Made by a program: the position numbers and the translations under genes
Shown: positions 1 to 7,863 of the stretch, one piece after another
Layout of the letters: every line of letters starts with the position of its first letter
Numbering within the stretch: the stretch's first letter is position 1
Assembly (NCBI RefSeq): GCF_039521975.1
Contig: NZ_BAAACZ010000024.1
Location: 1 to 64,000 of the forward strand
Direction: 5' to 3'
Origin: Alkalibacillus silvisoli
GTDB taxonomy: Bacteria > Bacillota > Bacilli > Bacillales > Alkalibacillaceae
Length of the DNA: 64,000 nucleotides
Notes under the pieces: generated by a model
Databases searched by the model: none
Told to the model about the DNA's origin: nothing
What the model saw: only the letters and a program-made list of their open reading frames with translations

Positions 1-236
1 GCTTCCTCGGGTTCTTCATCTTCCTTGGCTTCTTCAGAAAAATGAGACCCTTCTTCATTATCTTCTTCTGACTTTTGTTTACCTTCCTCTTCTTCAGTCG
101 AAGCCTCTACTTCTGATTTTTCTGTTACCTGAGCTTGATCTTCATCCTTAACCTCTTCCGCCTTGACTAGATGTGGACTAAAGTAAAACATAGTGAGAAA
201 TATAATCGCTAGACTCATAGACTTAAATAGTTTCAC
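1..236 (-). CDS. Secreted or membrane-anchored acidic protein, N-terminus only
   Basis: Partial gene running off the left edge, about 78 codons visible. It opens with GTG at 236, preceded by a strong AAGGGGGAG ribosome site. The first 26 residues form a signal peptide or membrane anchor: KLFKSMS, then a hydrophobic stretch, ending near HLVKA. What follows is almost entirely Glu, Asp, Lys, Ser and Gln (for example STEEEEGKQKSEEDNEEG), a low-complexity acidic linker. No domain can be recognised in the visible part. It lies downstream of the ATP-grasp ligase cluster on the same strand, but a hairpin at 344-394 and about 160 bases separate them, so it is probably a separate unit. A cell-wall protein is plausible, but that is only inference. 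Confidence 0.75.
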   Translation of the reverse strand, partial: MKLFKSMSLAIIFLTMFYFSPHLVKAEEVKDEDQAQVTEKSEVEASTEEEEGKQKSEEDNEEGSHFSEEAKEDEEPEE

Positions 237-310
237 CTGTCTCCCCCCTTATTTTATATTTTCACACTTATATATTATCGACAAAATTCTAATATATTTC
301 AATATTAAAC

Positions 311-333
311 TGCATATTTTGTAAAAATATGCA
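311..333. promoter_or_regulatory. Perfect inverted repeat upstream of the secreted-protein gene
   Basis: TGCATATTTT and AAAATATGCA arms (311-320 and 324-333) surround the three bases GTA. It lies about 75 bases upstream of the GTG at 236, in an AT-rich stretch where its promoter should be. It could be an operator or a small hairpin. The sequence does not decide. Confidence 0.35.
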
Positions 334-343
334 ATTCATGAAT

Positions 344-394
344 AATAAAGTATCTAACCCTGAATTTATAGTAATTAGGATTAGATACTTTATT
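344..394 (-). terminator. Hairpin after the ATP-grasp cluster
   Basis: A 14-bp perfect stem, AATAAAGTATCTAA (344-357) with TTAGATACTTTATT (381-394), begins four bases after the stop codon of the last ATP-grasp gene. The T-run is weak in the minus direction and better in the plus direction. It is read as the end of the long polymer operon. Confidence 0.6.
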
Positions 395-397
395 TTT

Positions 398-1471
398 CTA
401 TTTATAATTGTTTACATAAAATTCAAGAATTTCCCCAGCCATATCACGTTGCTCACCATAAAGGGGGAATTGTGAAACGGGCGCTGGTGAAAACTCTATT
501 TCACTTACTACATAGTTGTTTCTTGTGGGTTTTGAAGTAACATCGTTGGCAATAATATCCACTCCCCCATATCGCATACCTGGAATTGAGCTTAAAGCAT
601 TTATTGCTATTTGTTTATAATCCTTGTGACAAGCATCTGTAACATCAATACTATCTCCACCTGCTGATAGATTCGATTGTCCTCTCAAAGTAACTTCTTC
701 ATTTTTTTGCGGTATATCATTAAGAGTGTGTGAATTTATTTGAAGAATTTCTAATTTTTCTTCCTCTTCAGGTATCAAGTAATTCATTAAGTATGGGTTT
801 TTTGCTCTTTTTTTATTCTTTTGTTTAATTAATTCAAGAATAGTTGATTTCCCATCTCCTAAGACATTCGCCCTTTTCCTATGTGTTACTGAAATAACTT
901 TATTATCAATTACAAAAAAACGATAATCTTCACCATTAACAAACTCTTCTATTAGGATTTGATTAGTTTTTTTGTCTTTTCTATATGCAGAGAATGCTTT
1001 CTCTATTGAAGCAATTAAGGATTTATCATCGCTTATATTGGTAGTTATCCCTCTCCCTCTCGATAAACTTAATGGTTTAACAACTACAGGGTATCCTAAA
1101 CTCTTAGCAAATTTAACAGCACTATTTATTTCATTTTTAGAGAAGGTTTTTGATTTGGTTACATTAATTGCATTATCTTCAATAAAGTCCTTAGCAATAT
1201 CTTTTCTATCACACAACCTTTTACCTACCATGCTTGAAAAAGGTCCGTTCATTTGATTAAAACTTATACCTTTCCCATTTTTTAAATAGACGGTTAGTAA
1301 ATTTTTTGTATGCCTTTTAACTTCCAGGTTCTTTTTTATTGCTACAAGTTCTAAAAGACCAGATTTAATTGAAATATCATTTTTATTCGCATCTTTTACA
1401 AACAAATATGCTTCTTTTTCATCGATTGAAAACTTATTTTTACTAAATGTTTTTTTTAAATTCTTAATCAC
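398..1471 (-). CDS. Short cyanophycin-synthetase-like ATP-grasp ligase
   Basis: 357 aa. GTG start at 1471, five bases after GAGGTG. The ATP-grasp core spans about residues 85-345: LGYPVVVKPLSLSRGRGI (127-142, nucleotide-binding loop), IEEFVNGEDYRFFV (174-187), ANVLGDGKSTI (201-211), and GGDSIDVTD (271-279). The order and wording match the ATP-grasp domain of cyanophycin synthetase and its four neighbours. The family joins a carboxylate to an amine through an acyl-phosphate. Differences from the neighbours: no ALEGWRRGL module at the N-terminus, no acylphosphatase-like tail, and the metal-ligand motif E-x-N reads E326-F-S328, so the usual Asn is Ser. It may have altered activity or be a partner subunit. 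It is the last gene of the cluster and AT-rich like the next two. Substrate unknown. Confidence 0.8.
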   Translation of the reverse strand: MIKNLKKTFSKNKFSIDEKEAYLFVKDANKNDISIKSGLLELVAIKKNLEVKRHTKNLLTVYLKNGKGISFNQMNGPFSSMVGKRLCDRKDIAKDFIEDNAINVTKSKTFSKNEINSAVKFAKSLGYPVVVKPLSLSRGRGITTNISDDKSLIASIEKAFSAYRKDKKTNQILIEEFVNGEDYRFFVIDNKVISVTHRKRANVLGDGKSTILELIKQKNKKRAKNPYLMNYLIPEEEEKLEILQINSHTLNDIPQKNEEVTLRGQSNLSAGGDSIDVTDACHKDYKQIAINALSSIPGMRYGGVDIIANDVTSKPTRNNYVVSEIEFSPAPVSQFPLYGEQRDMAGEILEFYVNNYK

Positions 1472-1534
1472 CTTTTCACCTCATATCAATTACATTCCAA
1501 CACTTTTCAGTTTAACTTAACGGACATATAGAAC

Positions 1535-3094
1535 TCATTCCTTATTAATTTTTAAGAACTTTAGAATTCTCTTTTTGCTATATTGTTGCTTTAACTTATT
1601 TAATTCTTTTCTGTTCTTTTCCAGTTGTTTCTTAAGGTTTTTATTTTCTTTAACTAAAGCTTTAGATTCTTTTAAATTAAAACCTATACTTATTGGTTCA
1701 TTATAATCTTCTATTTCAAAACTCTCTACAATAATATTTTTAGACTTTTTATTAGTTAATTCCATAATAAATTCATTATAATTTTCCTCATTTGCAGTGA
1801 TCTTTAGCTCAACAGAAGTTGTTTTGAGAAACTCGACACTCCCATGTAATTTATACCTATTGAATAACTTTTTTAACCAGTTTATTGTTATATCCTCTTT
1901 AAAGCTACCAAGTAAATGAATCTTTTTAACTATAAAAGCTCCCGTTGGATGATTAGAAATTAATAATTCTTTAACGTTGTTTTCAAGTACTAATTGTTTT
2001 ACTGGATCATATTCAAAATAAAATAGTGGTTTATCAGAAACATATCCTTTATTAATAGTTTCAGGGAAATAATAATCAATTAGCTCTTTGGGTATATCAG
2101 GTGCCTCACCAATCATTGGGTAAAGGTGGTTACGTATTGATGGTTTTGAATTCATTTCTAAAACCACTCCATAATTTTCATCATGGTTTACAATAAGGTC
2201 CACCCCGGCTTGTACTAACCCTGGAACAGCTTTCACTGCATTTACTGCAATATTTTTCATTTCTTCAGTTAACTCATGAGATGCTTCAATAGGGTCGCCA
2301 CCTGAAGAAACATTATTTTTAGTCTTAAGGGCAACGAACTCACCTTTAGATGGGACACTTTTCATAGTATATCCTTTTGAACGTAACATTTTATGGACTT
2401 CTCTGGTAATAGTTATAGGTTTTTTATACATCCCTGGAATCTCAACTCTTTTTGCATTTTTATCAGCTAAGAGTTTCTCAATAGTATCTGTCCCGTTACC
2501 TACTACATTTGCTGGTAATCTTCTAAAAGCCCCAACTGCTTTTTCTCCTACAACAAAAACTCTATAATCTTCTCCAGTAATATATTTCTCAATGATGATA
2601 TTTTCGGAACCTAGATCTTCAATTAAATACTTTATTGATTCGTTAAGGTCATGGTCACTATTAATGTTGCCAAAAACACCTTTTCCACCTTTTCCGTCTA
2701 CGGGTTTTATCGTTACAGGATACCCGATTTCATGAGCAATTTTATTCAGTTCAGTAAAATCTGTTCCTTTATCAAAAGCTTTTCCTTCTGGTGTTGGGAC
2801 ACCTGCTTTTTTCAAATATTGTTTGGTTAAGTCTTTATCAACACAGATGTTAACTGCTTTGGTTGAAACTTTACTACTTCTAGTATGTCTAAAGCTAACA
2901 GAATTGTTTCCGTCACTGAGTGTATATTTCAACACGTATTTTTGGGAACCTTTATGGTAAAGGTTTGAAAAACTTAGTTGTAACCCTCTCCTCCAACCTT
3001 CTAGTGCAATACTATATATACTTACGCCGTATCCGTAAGCTGATTTAGGTATTGAATTTTCTAACTGTGGCAACCATTTATAGTTATCTTCCAT
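1535..3094 (-). CDS. ATP-grasp ligase with degenerate acylphosphatase-like domain and coiled-coil tail
   Basis: 519 aa from the ATG at 3094. An upstream in-frame start at 3136 would overlap the preceding gene, lacks homology, and is less well placed than the AAAGGGTG six bases before 3094. Modules: N-terminal ALEGWRRGL at 30-38; ATP-grasp about 81-355 with VKPVDGKGGKGV-type loop (130-140), EKYITGEDYRVFVV (169-182), ANVVGNGTDTI (195-205), SSGGDPIE, and metal ligands E313/N315. The acylphosphatase-fold region is about 387-475. In it the catalytic Arg position reads Ile (GSFKEDITI) and the Asn position reads Phe (GSVEF), so no acylphosphatase activity is expected. A Lys/Glu-rich coiled coil (478-507) ends the protein. 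The ATP-grasp part resembles cyanophycin synthetase. Substrate unknown; a role in putting amino acids on a surface polymer is inferred from the operon. Confidence 0.8.
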   Translation of the reverse strand: MEDNYKWLPQLENSIPKSAYGYGVSIYSIALEGWRRGLQLSFSNLYHKGSQKYVLKYTLSDGNNSVSFRHTRSSKVSTKAVNICVDKDLTKQYLKKAGVPTPEGKAFDKGTDFTELNKIAHEIGYPVTIKPVDGKGGKGVFGNINSDHDLNESIKYLIEDLGSENIIIEKYITGEDYRVFVVGEKAVGAFRRLPANVVGNGTDTIEKLLADKNAKRVEIPGMYKKPITITREVHKMLRSKGYTMKSVPSKGEFVALKTKNNVSSGGDPIEASHELTEEMKNIAVNAVKAVPGLVQAGVDLIVNHDENYGVVLEMNSKPSIRNHLYPMIGEAPDIPKELIDYYFPETINKGYVSDKPLFYFEYDPVKQLVLENNVKELLISNHPTGAFIVKKIHLLGSFKEDITINWLKKLFNRYKLHGSVEFLKTTSVELKITANEENYNEFIMELTNKKSKNIIVESFEIEDYNEPISIGFNLKESKALVKENKNLKKQLEKNRKELNKLKQQYSKKRILKFLKINKE

Positions 3095-3113
3095 ATAATA
3101 CACCCTTTCATTT

Positions 3114-4544
3114 TTAGCGTATTTCAAAACCAACATTTATCTGCTTGTCCCATTTAAGCTCTTTAACTTGTTCAACACTACTCTTTTTAGAACCTTGCCA
3201 TAACTTTTGCTCGAACTCCATAAGTTTCTCATTACTAGAAGTCCAAGCAATTACTACAACGTTTCCGTTTTTTAAGTTTTTAACATATCCATTAATTCTA
3301 GATCTACTAGCTTCTCTTCTGGCCCATTCTCTATATCCTACACCTTGAACTTTTCCACTTATTATATAACGTTTTACATAAGTATTGTTTGAATCTAAAT
3401 TTGTAATTTCAACAGATTGTACTAGGCGATCTTTTAGTAAATCACTTACCTTTTTATAATTGAAGTAGACTTTACTATTTATTGAAACATCTTTAGTTTC
3501 AGGATAATAATGATCTATAATCTTTGCGCAAACATTAATTGGCTCTCCCTTTAATGGGAAGATATGTTGCAAAAAAGAAGCTGTGGTGTTTATTTCTATT
3601 ACATACGCTTGATTTTCCCTAACAATAATATCTAAACCTGCATGATCTAATTTGGGAAATACACTTATTGCTTTAATAGCTTCGTGTTTCACACTACTTG
3701 GAATTTGTTCATCTTTTAAGTTATTTGACTCTCCACCTATAGAAGTATTTGCAACAGTATTTAGGTATATTTTTTTATTCGATTCAAGTAATGAGTCTAA
3801 GCTATAATTTATTTTATCTAACTGCTTTTTTAATTGATTATCTATTTTGATTAATTTTCTAGAAAGATGGGGGTTTTGTTTCCTTAATTCATTTTTTTGT
3901 TCAATTAAGTTGTTGATTGAATCAGTACCATTACCTATCACATTAGGCGCTTCCTTTAAAGTACAAGCAACAACTTCTTCTCCAACAACATATACACGGT
4001 ATTCCTCGCCTTCTATATGTTGTTCTACTAAAACATCATTATAGTCTAGCTCATTTCGAATATAATTAACAGCATATTCTAAGTCCTCTTTACTATTTAC
4101 ATCTGTAAATACTCCATTTCCCAGGCTGCCTAAAGTGGGTTTTATCGCTAATGGATAGCCCATGCTAAGTGATTCATTAATTATTTCTTCACTTGTAAAA
4201 CTTGAATCAAAGTTTTTGCCACTTGGTACGTTTACCCCATTACTCGCTAAATGTTGCTTCGTCTCATCTTTACTACTCGCGATATCAACTGCTTTATTAG
4301 GTACCTTATCTCCTCTTGAACGGTAAAAATAATGTTTTTTATCTTCGGAAGATAATGAATAGATTTTACCAATTGGATTAAACCCTATTAGTTTAATGTC
4401 TGTGTCATGAGGTGTATCGTAATACCAAGTTAAATTTAATCCTCTTCTCCAACCTTCTAGTGCAAGAAGGTAAGAATCAATATTAAAAGATTTTATCCCC
4501 CTGATCATCGGTTTTGTTAACCAATCTGGAAAGTTCTCTCCCAT
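3114..4544 (-). CDS. ATP-grasp ligase fused to an intact acylphosphatase domain
   Basis: 476 aa, ATG at 4544 behind GAGGGG. Modules: ALEGWRRGL (28-36); ATP-grasp about 80-350 with IKPTLGSLGNGV (134-145), EQHIEGEEYRVYVV, PNVIGNGTDSI (200-210), and E317/N319 as metal ligands; then a C-terminal domain (389-476) matching acylphosphatase. The acylphosphatase signature is complete: GKVQGVGYR carries Arg405 and GYVKNLKNG carries Asn423, the two residues known to hold the phosphate and the nucleophilic water. Acylphosphatases hydrolyse acyl-phosphates, which is also the intermediate ATP-grasp enzymes make, so the fusion may edit or discharge misactivated substrate (inference). This is the only one of four paralogues with an intact site. 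It sits 13 bases after the next upstream ligase gene, clearly the same transcript. Confidence 0.85.
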   Translation of the reverse strand: MGENFPDWLTKPMIRGIKSFNIDSYLLALEGWRRGLNLTWYYDTPHDTDIKLIGFNPIGKIYSLSSEDKKHYFYRSRGDKVPNKAVDIASSKDETKQHLASNGVNVPSGKNFDSSFTSEEIINESLSMGYPLAIKPTLGSLGNGVFTDVNSKEDLEYAVNYIRNELDYNDVLVEQHIEGEEYRVYVVGEEVVACTLKEAPNVIGNGTDSINNLIEQKNELRKQNPHLSRKLIKIDNQLKKQLDKINYSLDSLLESNKKIYLNTVANTSIGGESNNLKDEQIPSSVKHEAIKAISVFPKLDHAGLDIIVRENQAYVIEINTTASFLQHIFPLKGEPINVCAKIIDHYYPETKDVSINSKVYFNYKKVSDLLKDRLVQSVEITNLDSNNTYVKRYIISGKVQGVGYREWARREASRSRINGYVKNLKNGNVVVIAWTSSNEKLMEFEQKLWQGSKKSSVEQVKELKWDKQINVGFEIR

Positions 4545-4557
4545 TAAAATCCCCTCT

Positions 4558-6207
4558 TTATTTAGGTTTAATCATACTTTTCATTCTCACACTTGCATCC
4601 CTTAATTTTCCAGTAGTCTTCCACGAAGTACTATTAACAATCTTATCAATCTCTTTCTCAAGCTTATCCTTACGCTTTTGACTCTTATGAAGTTCACGCT
4701 CCATATTATAAATGGCCGACCCTAACGAGCTAAAACTTTTAGGATTATATGGCTCATCTATTTCAAATCCTATTTTAATTGGATCCTCAAAACGCTCTGA
4801 CTCGATCTGACGGATTTTCACTTTCTTTGGTGGGTTGTTTAATAGTTCTCTAAATTCGCGTACTTTTTCTCTATTTGTTCCAGCGACTACGACATCGACT
4901 TCATCTTTCAGTGAGCGTTGGACGAAGCCGTGGAGGCCGAGTGCTTGGGCTTGTTCTTTCATCCATTGGTGGAAAGAGTTGCGTCGTACTTTTCCTTTTA
5001 ACGTATACCTCTTTGCGTATAATTTGCCGTCTGGTGCATCGTTTACATCGACTTCAATTGCTGAACGGTCTGTTAGTGGTTCTAGTACCGCATTTAGATC
5101 GAAGTAGACCTTTGATTTACTTGTGTCAATTCCTTTGGTTTCTGGGAAGTAGTAGTCAATAATCGCCTTGGGAATGTCTCGCGCTTTACCTTCTGATGGG
5201 TAAAGAATGCCTCCGATTTGTGCTGTTGGGTTTAATTCGATTACAACTGGTGGAATCCCAGTTGTTTCGTCATAAATGATATCAACGCCACCATGGTATA
5301 AACCTGGTACTGCTTTTAGTGCTTTGACGGCTACTTCTTTAATCTCTGTTGGGATTGTGTCGGTTACATCAATCGGGTCTCCGCCTGATGATACGTTTGT
5401 TTTTTCGCGTAGATAGATGAGTTCACCTTCTTCTGGAATGCTGTCGTAGTTGTAGCCAGCTTTCTCAATGAACTCTGTAATTTCTATATCGACTTCAATT
5501 AGGCAACTGTGAAGTCTTGCGTTTTTACGGCGTTCTCTATTTTTACGATTGATCAGCTCTTCGATTGTATGTTCACCATCTCCAACGACGTTAGCTGGTA
5601 CTCTGTTATATGCTGCAATGACTTCATCTTCAATCACGTAAACACGGTATTCTTCTCCTGTTATATAGCGTTCGACGATGATGTTCTGATACTCTAACTC
5701 GCCACGAACATATCTTAAAGCGTGGAAGAATTCCTCATCATTCTGAATATTGGTAATGACCCCGTTACCTAAACTACCATCAACTGGCTTGACAACGAGT
5801 GGGTATTGAACTTCAGTTTTCGATTGCTCTACCACTTCTTCATCTGAATGTTCTTCACTAAATAGTTTTCCGATTGGACAAGGTACGCTTTGATTAAGTA
5901 AATAACGCTTTGTTTCATCTTTATCTGATCCGATTTCAACGGCTTCGTTCGTTATTTTATCACCACGTGTTCTGAAGAAGTAATGGGTGTGTTCACCGTT
6001 GCTTAATGAGAATAAGCGTCCAGGTGGGTTAACACCAAAGATGACCATGTCTTTAAAATGCTCAGAGTCTTTCGTGTACCATTTTAAATTAAGACCACGG
6101 CGCCAACCTTCTAAAGCAACAGAGTAAGCGCATAATTTTGTTTTCCTCGCTTGCCTCACGACATCATTAGTTAAATGAGGTAATGTAATCATTTGTTGGT
6201 CTTTCAT
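4558..6207 (-). CDS. ATP-grasp ligase with pseudo-acylphosphatase domain and SWK tail
   Basis: 549 aa, ATG at 6207 after AGGGAG. ALEGWRRGL is at 31-39. The ATP-grasp core (about 85-360) has VVKPVDGSLGNGV, ERYITGEEYRVYV, PANVVGDGEHTI, NVSSGGDPIDVTD and metal ligands E324/N326. This is the closest of the set to cyanophycin synthetase in wording. The acylphosphatase-fold region (about 398-485) has His413 where the catalytic Arg should be and Arg431 at the Asn position, so it is probably inactive and structural or binding. The tail (500-549) is a coiled coil ending in STSWKTTGKLR, a pattern familiar from the C-terminal tails of surface-polysaccharide glycosyltransferases. From this gene rightward the base composition is visibly less AT-rich than in the genes at 398-4544. 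Confidence 0.82.
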   Translation of the reverse strand: MKDQQMITLPHLTNDVVRQARKTKLCAYSVALEGWRRGLNLKWYTKDSEHFKDMVIFGVNPPGRLFSLSNGEHTHYFFRTRGDKITNEAVEIGSDKDETKRYLLNQSVPCPIGKLFSEEHSDEEVVEQSKTEVQYPLVVKPVDGSLGNGVITNIQNDEEFFHALRYVRGELEYQNIIVERYITGEEYRVYVIEDEVIAAYNRVPANVVGDGEHTIEELINRKNRERRKNARLHSCLIEVDIEITEFIEKAGYNYDSIPEEGELIYLREKTNVSSGGDPIDVTDTIPTEIKEVAVKALKAVPGLYHGGVDIIYDETTGIPPVVIELNPTAQIGGILYPSEGKARDIPKAIIDYYFPETKGIDTSKSKVYFDLNAVLEPLTDRSAIEVDVNDAPDGKLYAKRYTLKGKVRRNSFHQWMKEQAQALGLHGFVQRSLKDEVDVVVAGTNREKVREFRELLNNPPKKVKIRQIESERFEDPIKIGFEIDEPYNPKSFSSLGSAIYNMERELHKSQKRKDKLEKEIDKIVNSTSWKTTGKLRDASVRMKSMIKPK

Positions 6208-6231
6208 TATTCATAACTCCCTAGTTTTAAA

Positions 6232-7863
6232 TTAAGATCTTCTCGCAAATTTCGTAATCGCACCAAATAACCGAATCGGGTATGATACGCGCCAAGAGAA
6301 GCTACTTTTATAGTTTTTATAGTTTTTCTCTAAGGTGTGCAGTTCTTGATTAATTAACTCTAATGACTGTTGTAATTCTTGTGCTCTCTCTAGTTGAAGG
6401 TGTTTAGCTGTTCTTATTTCAACTCCGATATTTAAAGGTCCGTTATATGATTCTTCTTTAACATTTTCTATTTCTGAACGCTCTGGGTCTTCATATATGG
6501 CATCTTTAAATTCATTTATAGCTTCTTCATCAGTTCCAGAAGCAACAATCTCAATGCTATCATCTTCAAGCATGATTACTCGTCCGAATAAATAACGTTC
6601 AAATAATTGCTTGCGTAATCCGAGATGGAATCCGTGGTTTCCGACATCTCCTGTTACAGTATACTTCTTAGCAAGTAATTTCCCTTCAGGAATTGGGGTC
6701 ATCGCCGCTACTTTAGCTGTTCGTGTTAATAAAGGCTCTAACACGGTCTCAAGGTCGAAGTATAGACGGCTTTGATCGTCAGTTATTGGATCTGTTTCAG
6801 GGAAGTAATGATCAATAATCGCTTTTGGAATATCATTTGGCTTCCCTTTCATTGGAAATACAAGTCCACCAATTTGGGCTGTTGGGTTTAACTCAAGTAC
6901 AACAGCTTTTGGGGTCTCTCCACTTTCATCAATCATTACGTCGACAGCGCCATGTTCTAGTCCAGGAACAGCTTTTACAGCGGCTACAGCTGTGTCTTTT
7001 ATAGATTGTGGTAATTCATCTGTTACACTAACCGGGTCTCCTCCAATTGATATATTACTTTTATCTGTTAAATATAGCTTGTCTCCTTTAGGTAAAATAG
7101 ACTGTAGAGAATAGCCTTTCTTCTCGATGAAGTGGCGCATCTCTGGGCTTGGTTTGATTAAACAACTAACGAGTCTAGGGTTTTGTTTCTTTTGTTCATT
7201 TTTTGTATCGATTAATTGTCTGATTGTCTTCTCACCATCACCAACGACATTGGCAGGTTCACGTAACATCGCGCCTACAACATCATCACCAACAACATAT
7301 AAGCGGTGTTCATGCCCAGGAATATATTCTTCAATAATGAGATCACTTGTTTCAAGTTTATTCTGGATATATTGAACGGCATACTCAAGCTCTTCTTCTG
7401 AATTAATATTCGTCATAACGCCTCGTCCATAGCTGCCATCAGATGGTTTCACAACAAGTGGATAGCCAACTTTCCCCGCTACTTCCTTTGCTGTGTCAAT
7501 TGAATCTAGCTGTTCGATTCTTTGACCTTGAGGTGTTCTGACCCCTTTATGTTCTAAGTGGACTTTCGTTTGTTGTTTATCTTTACCTATGTCGACTGCC
7601 GCATTAGATACGAGGTCACCTCTTGTTTTAAAGAAGTAATGGGTCTTCTCTTTTGAACTTAATGAGAAGAGGTGTCCTGGCTTTTCGACAAACCAAGTTC
7701 TAATATCTTTAAACTTCTCTGAGTCTTTAACGTGCCATTTTAAAGTAAGGCCTCTTCTCCATCCTTCTAAAGCCATTAAATAGGCGTCTAACTGAAACCC
7801 TAGTGCATTCTCAATCATATCTGGCTTTAAGTGAGGAAGCCATTCTTCATTAATCTTATCCAT
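6232..7863 (-). CDS. ATP-grasp ligase with pseudo-acylphosphatase domain and SWR tail
   Basis: 543 aa. ATG at 7863 lies inside the end of the preceding gene (8-base overlap) behind AAGGAGGAG, so translation is probably coupled. N-terminal ALEGWRRGL at 31-39; ATP-grasp core with VVKPSDGSYGRGV, EEYIPGHEHRLYVVG, PANVVGDGEKTI, SIGGDPVSVTD and a VVLELNPTAQIGG metal motif. The C-terminal acylphosphatase-fold segment reads GDVGNHGFH and FGRVIM where GxVQGVxxR and GxVxN are expected, so both catalytic residues are lost (His and Met). The tail is a coiled coil closing with SFSWRVSYPIRLFG, the same kind of tail seen in its neighbour and in polysaccharide glycosyltransferases. It pairs most closely with the 549-aa protein, so these two look like a recent duplication. 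Confidence 0.82.
   Translation of the reverse strand: MDKINEEWLPHLKPDMIENALGFQLDAYLMALEGWRRGLTLKWHVKDSEKFKDIRTWFVEKPGHLFSLSSKEKTHYFFKTRGDLVSNAAVDIGKDKQQTKVHLEHKGVRTPQGQRIEQLDSIDTAKEVAGKVGYPLVVKPSDGSYGRGVMTNINSEEELEYAVQYIQNKLETSDLIIEEYIPGHEHRLYVVGDDVVGAMLREPANVVGDGEKTIRQLIDTKNEQKKQNPRLVSCLIKPSPEMRHFIEKKGYSLQSILPKGDKLYLTDKSNISIGGDPVSVTDELPQSIKDTAVAAVKAVPGLEHGAVDVMIDESGETPKAVVLELNPTAQIGGLVFPMKGKPNDIPKAIIDHYFPETDPITDDQSRLYFDLETVLEPLLTRTAKVAAMTPIPEGKLLAKKYTVTGDVGNHGFHLGLRKQLFERYLFGRVIMLEDDSIEIVASGTDEEAINEFKDAIYEDPERSEIENVKEESYNGPLNIGVEIRTAKHLQLERAQELQQSLELINQELHTLEKNYKNYKSSFSWRVSYPIRLFGAITKFARRS

Noticed and set aside
3094..3136. Longer start of the 519-aa ligase
   Set aside because: Overlaps the neighbouring gene, adds 14 residues unlike its paralogues, and the ribosome site serves the ATG at 3094.
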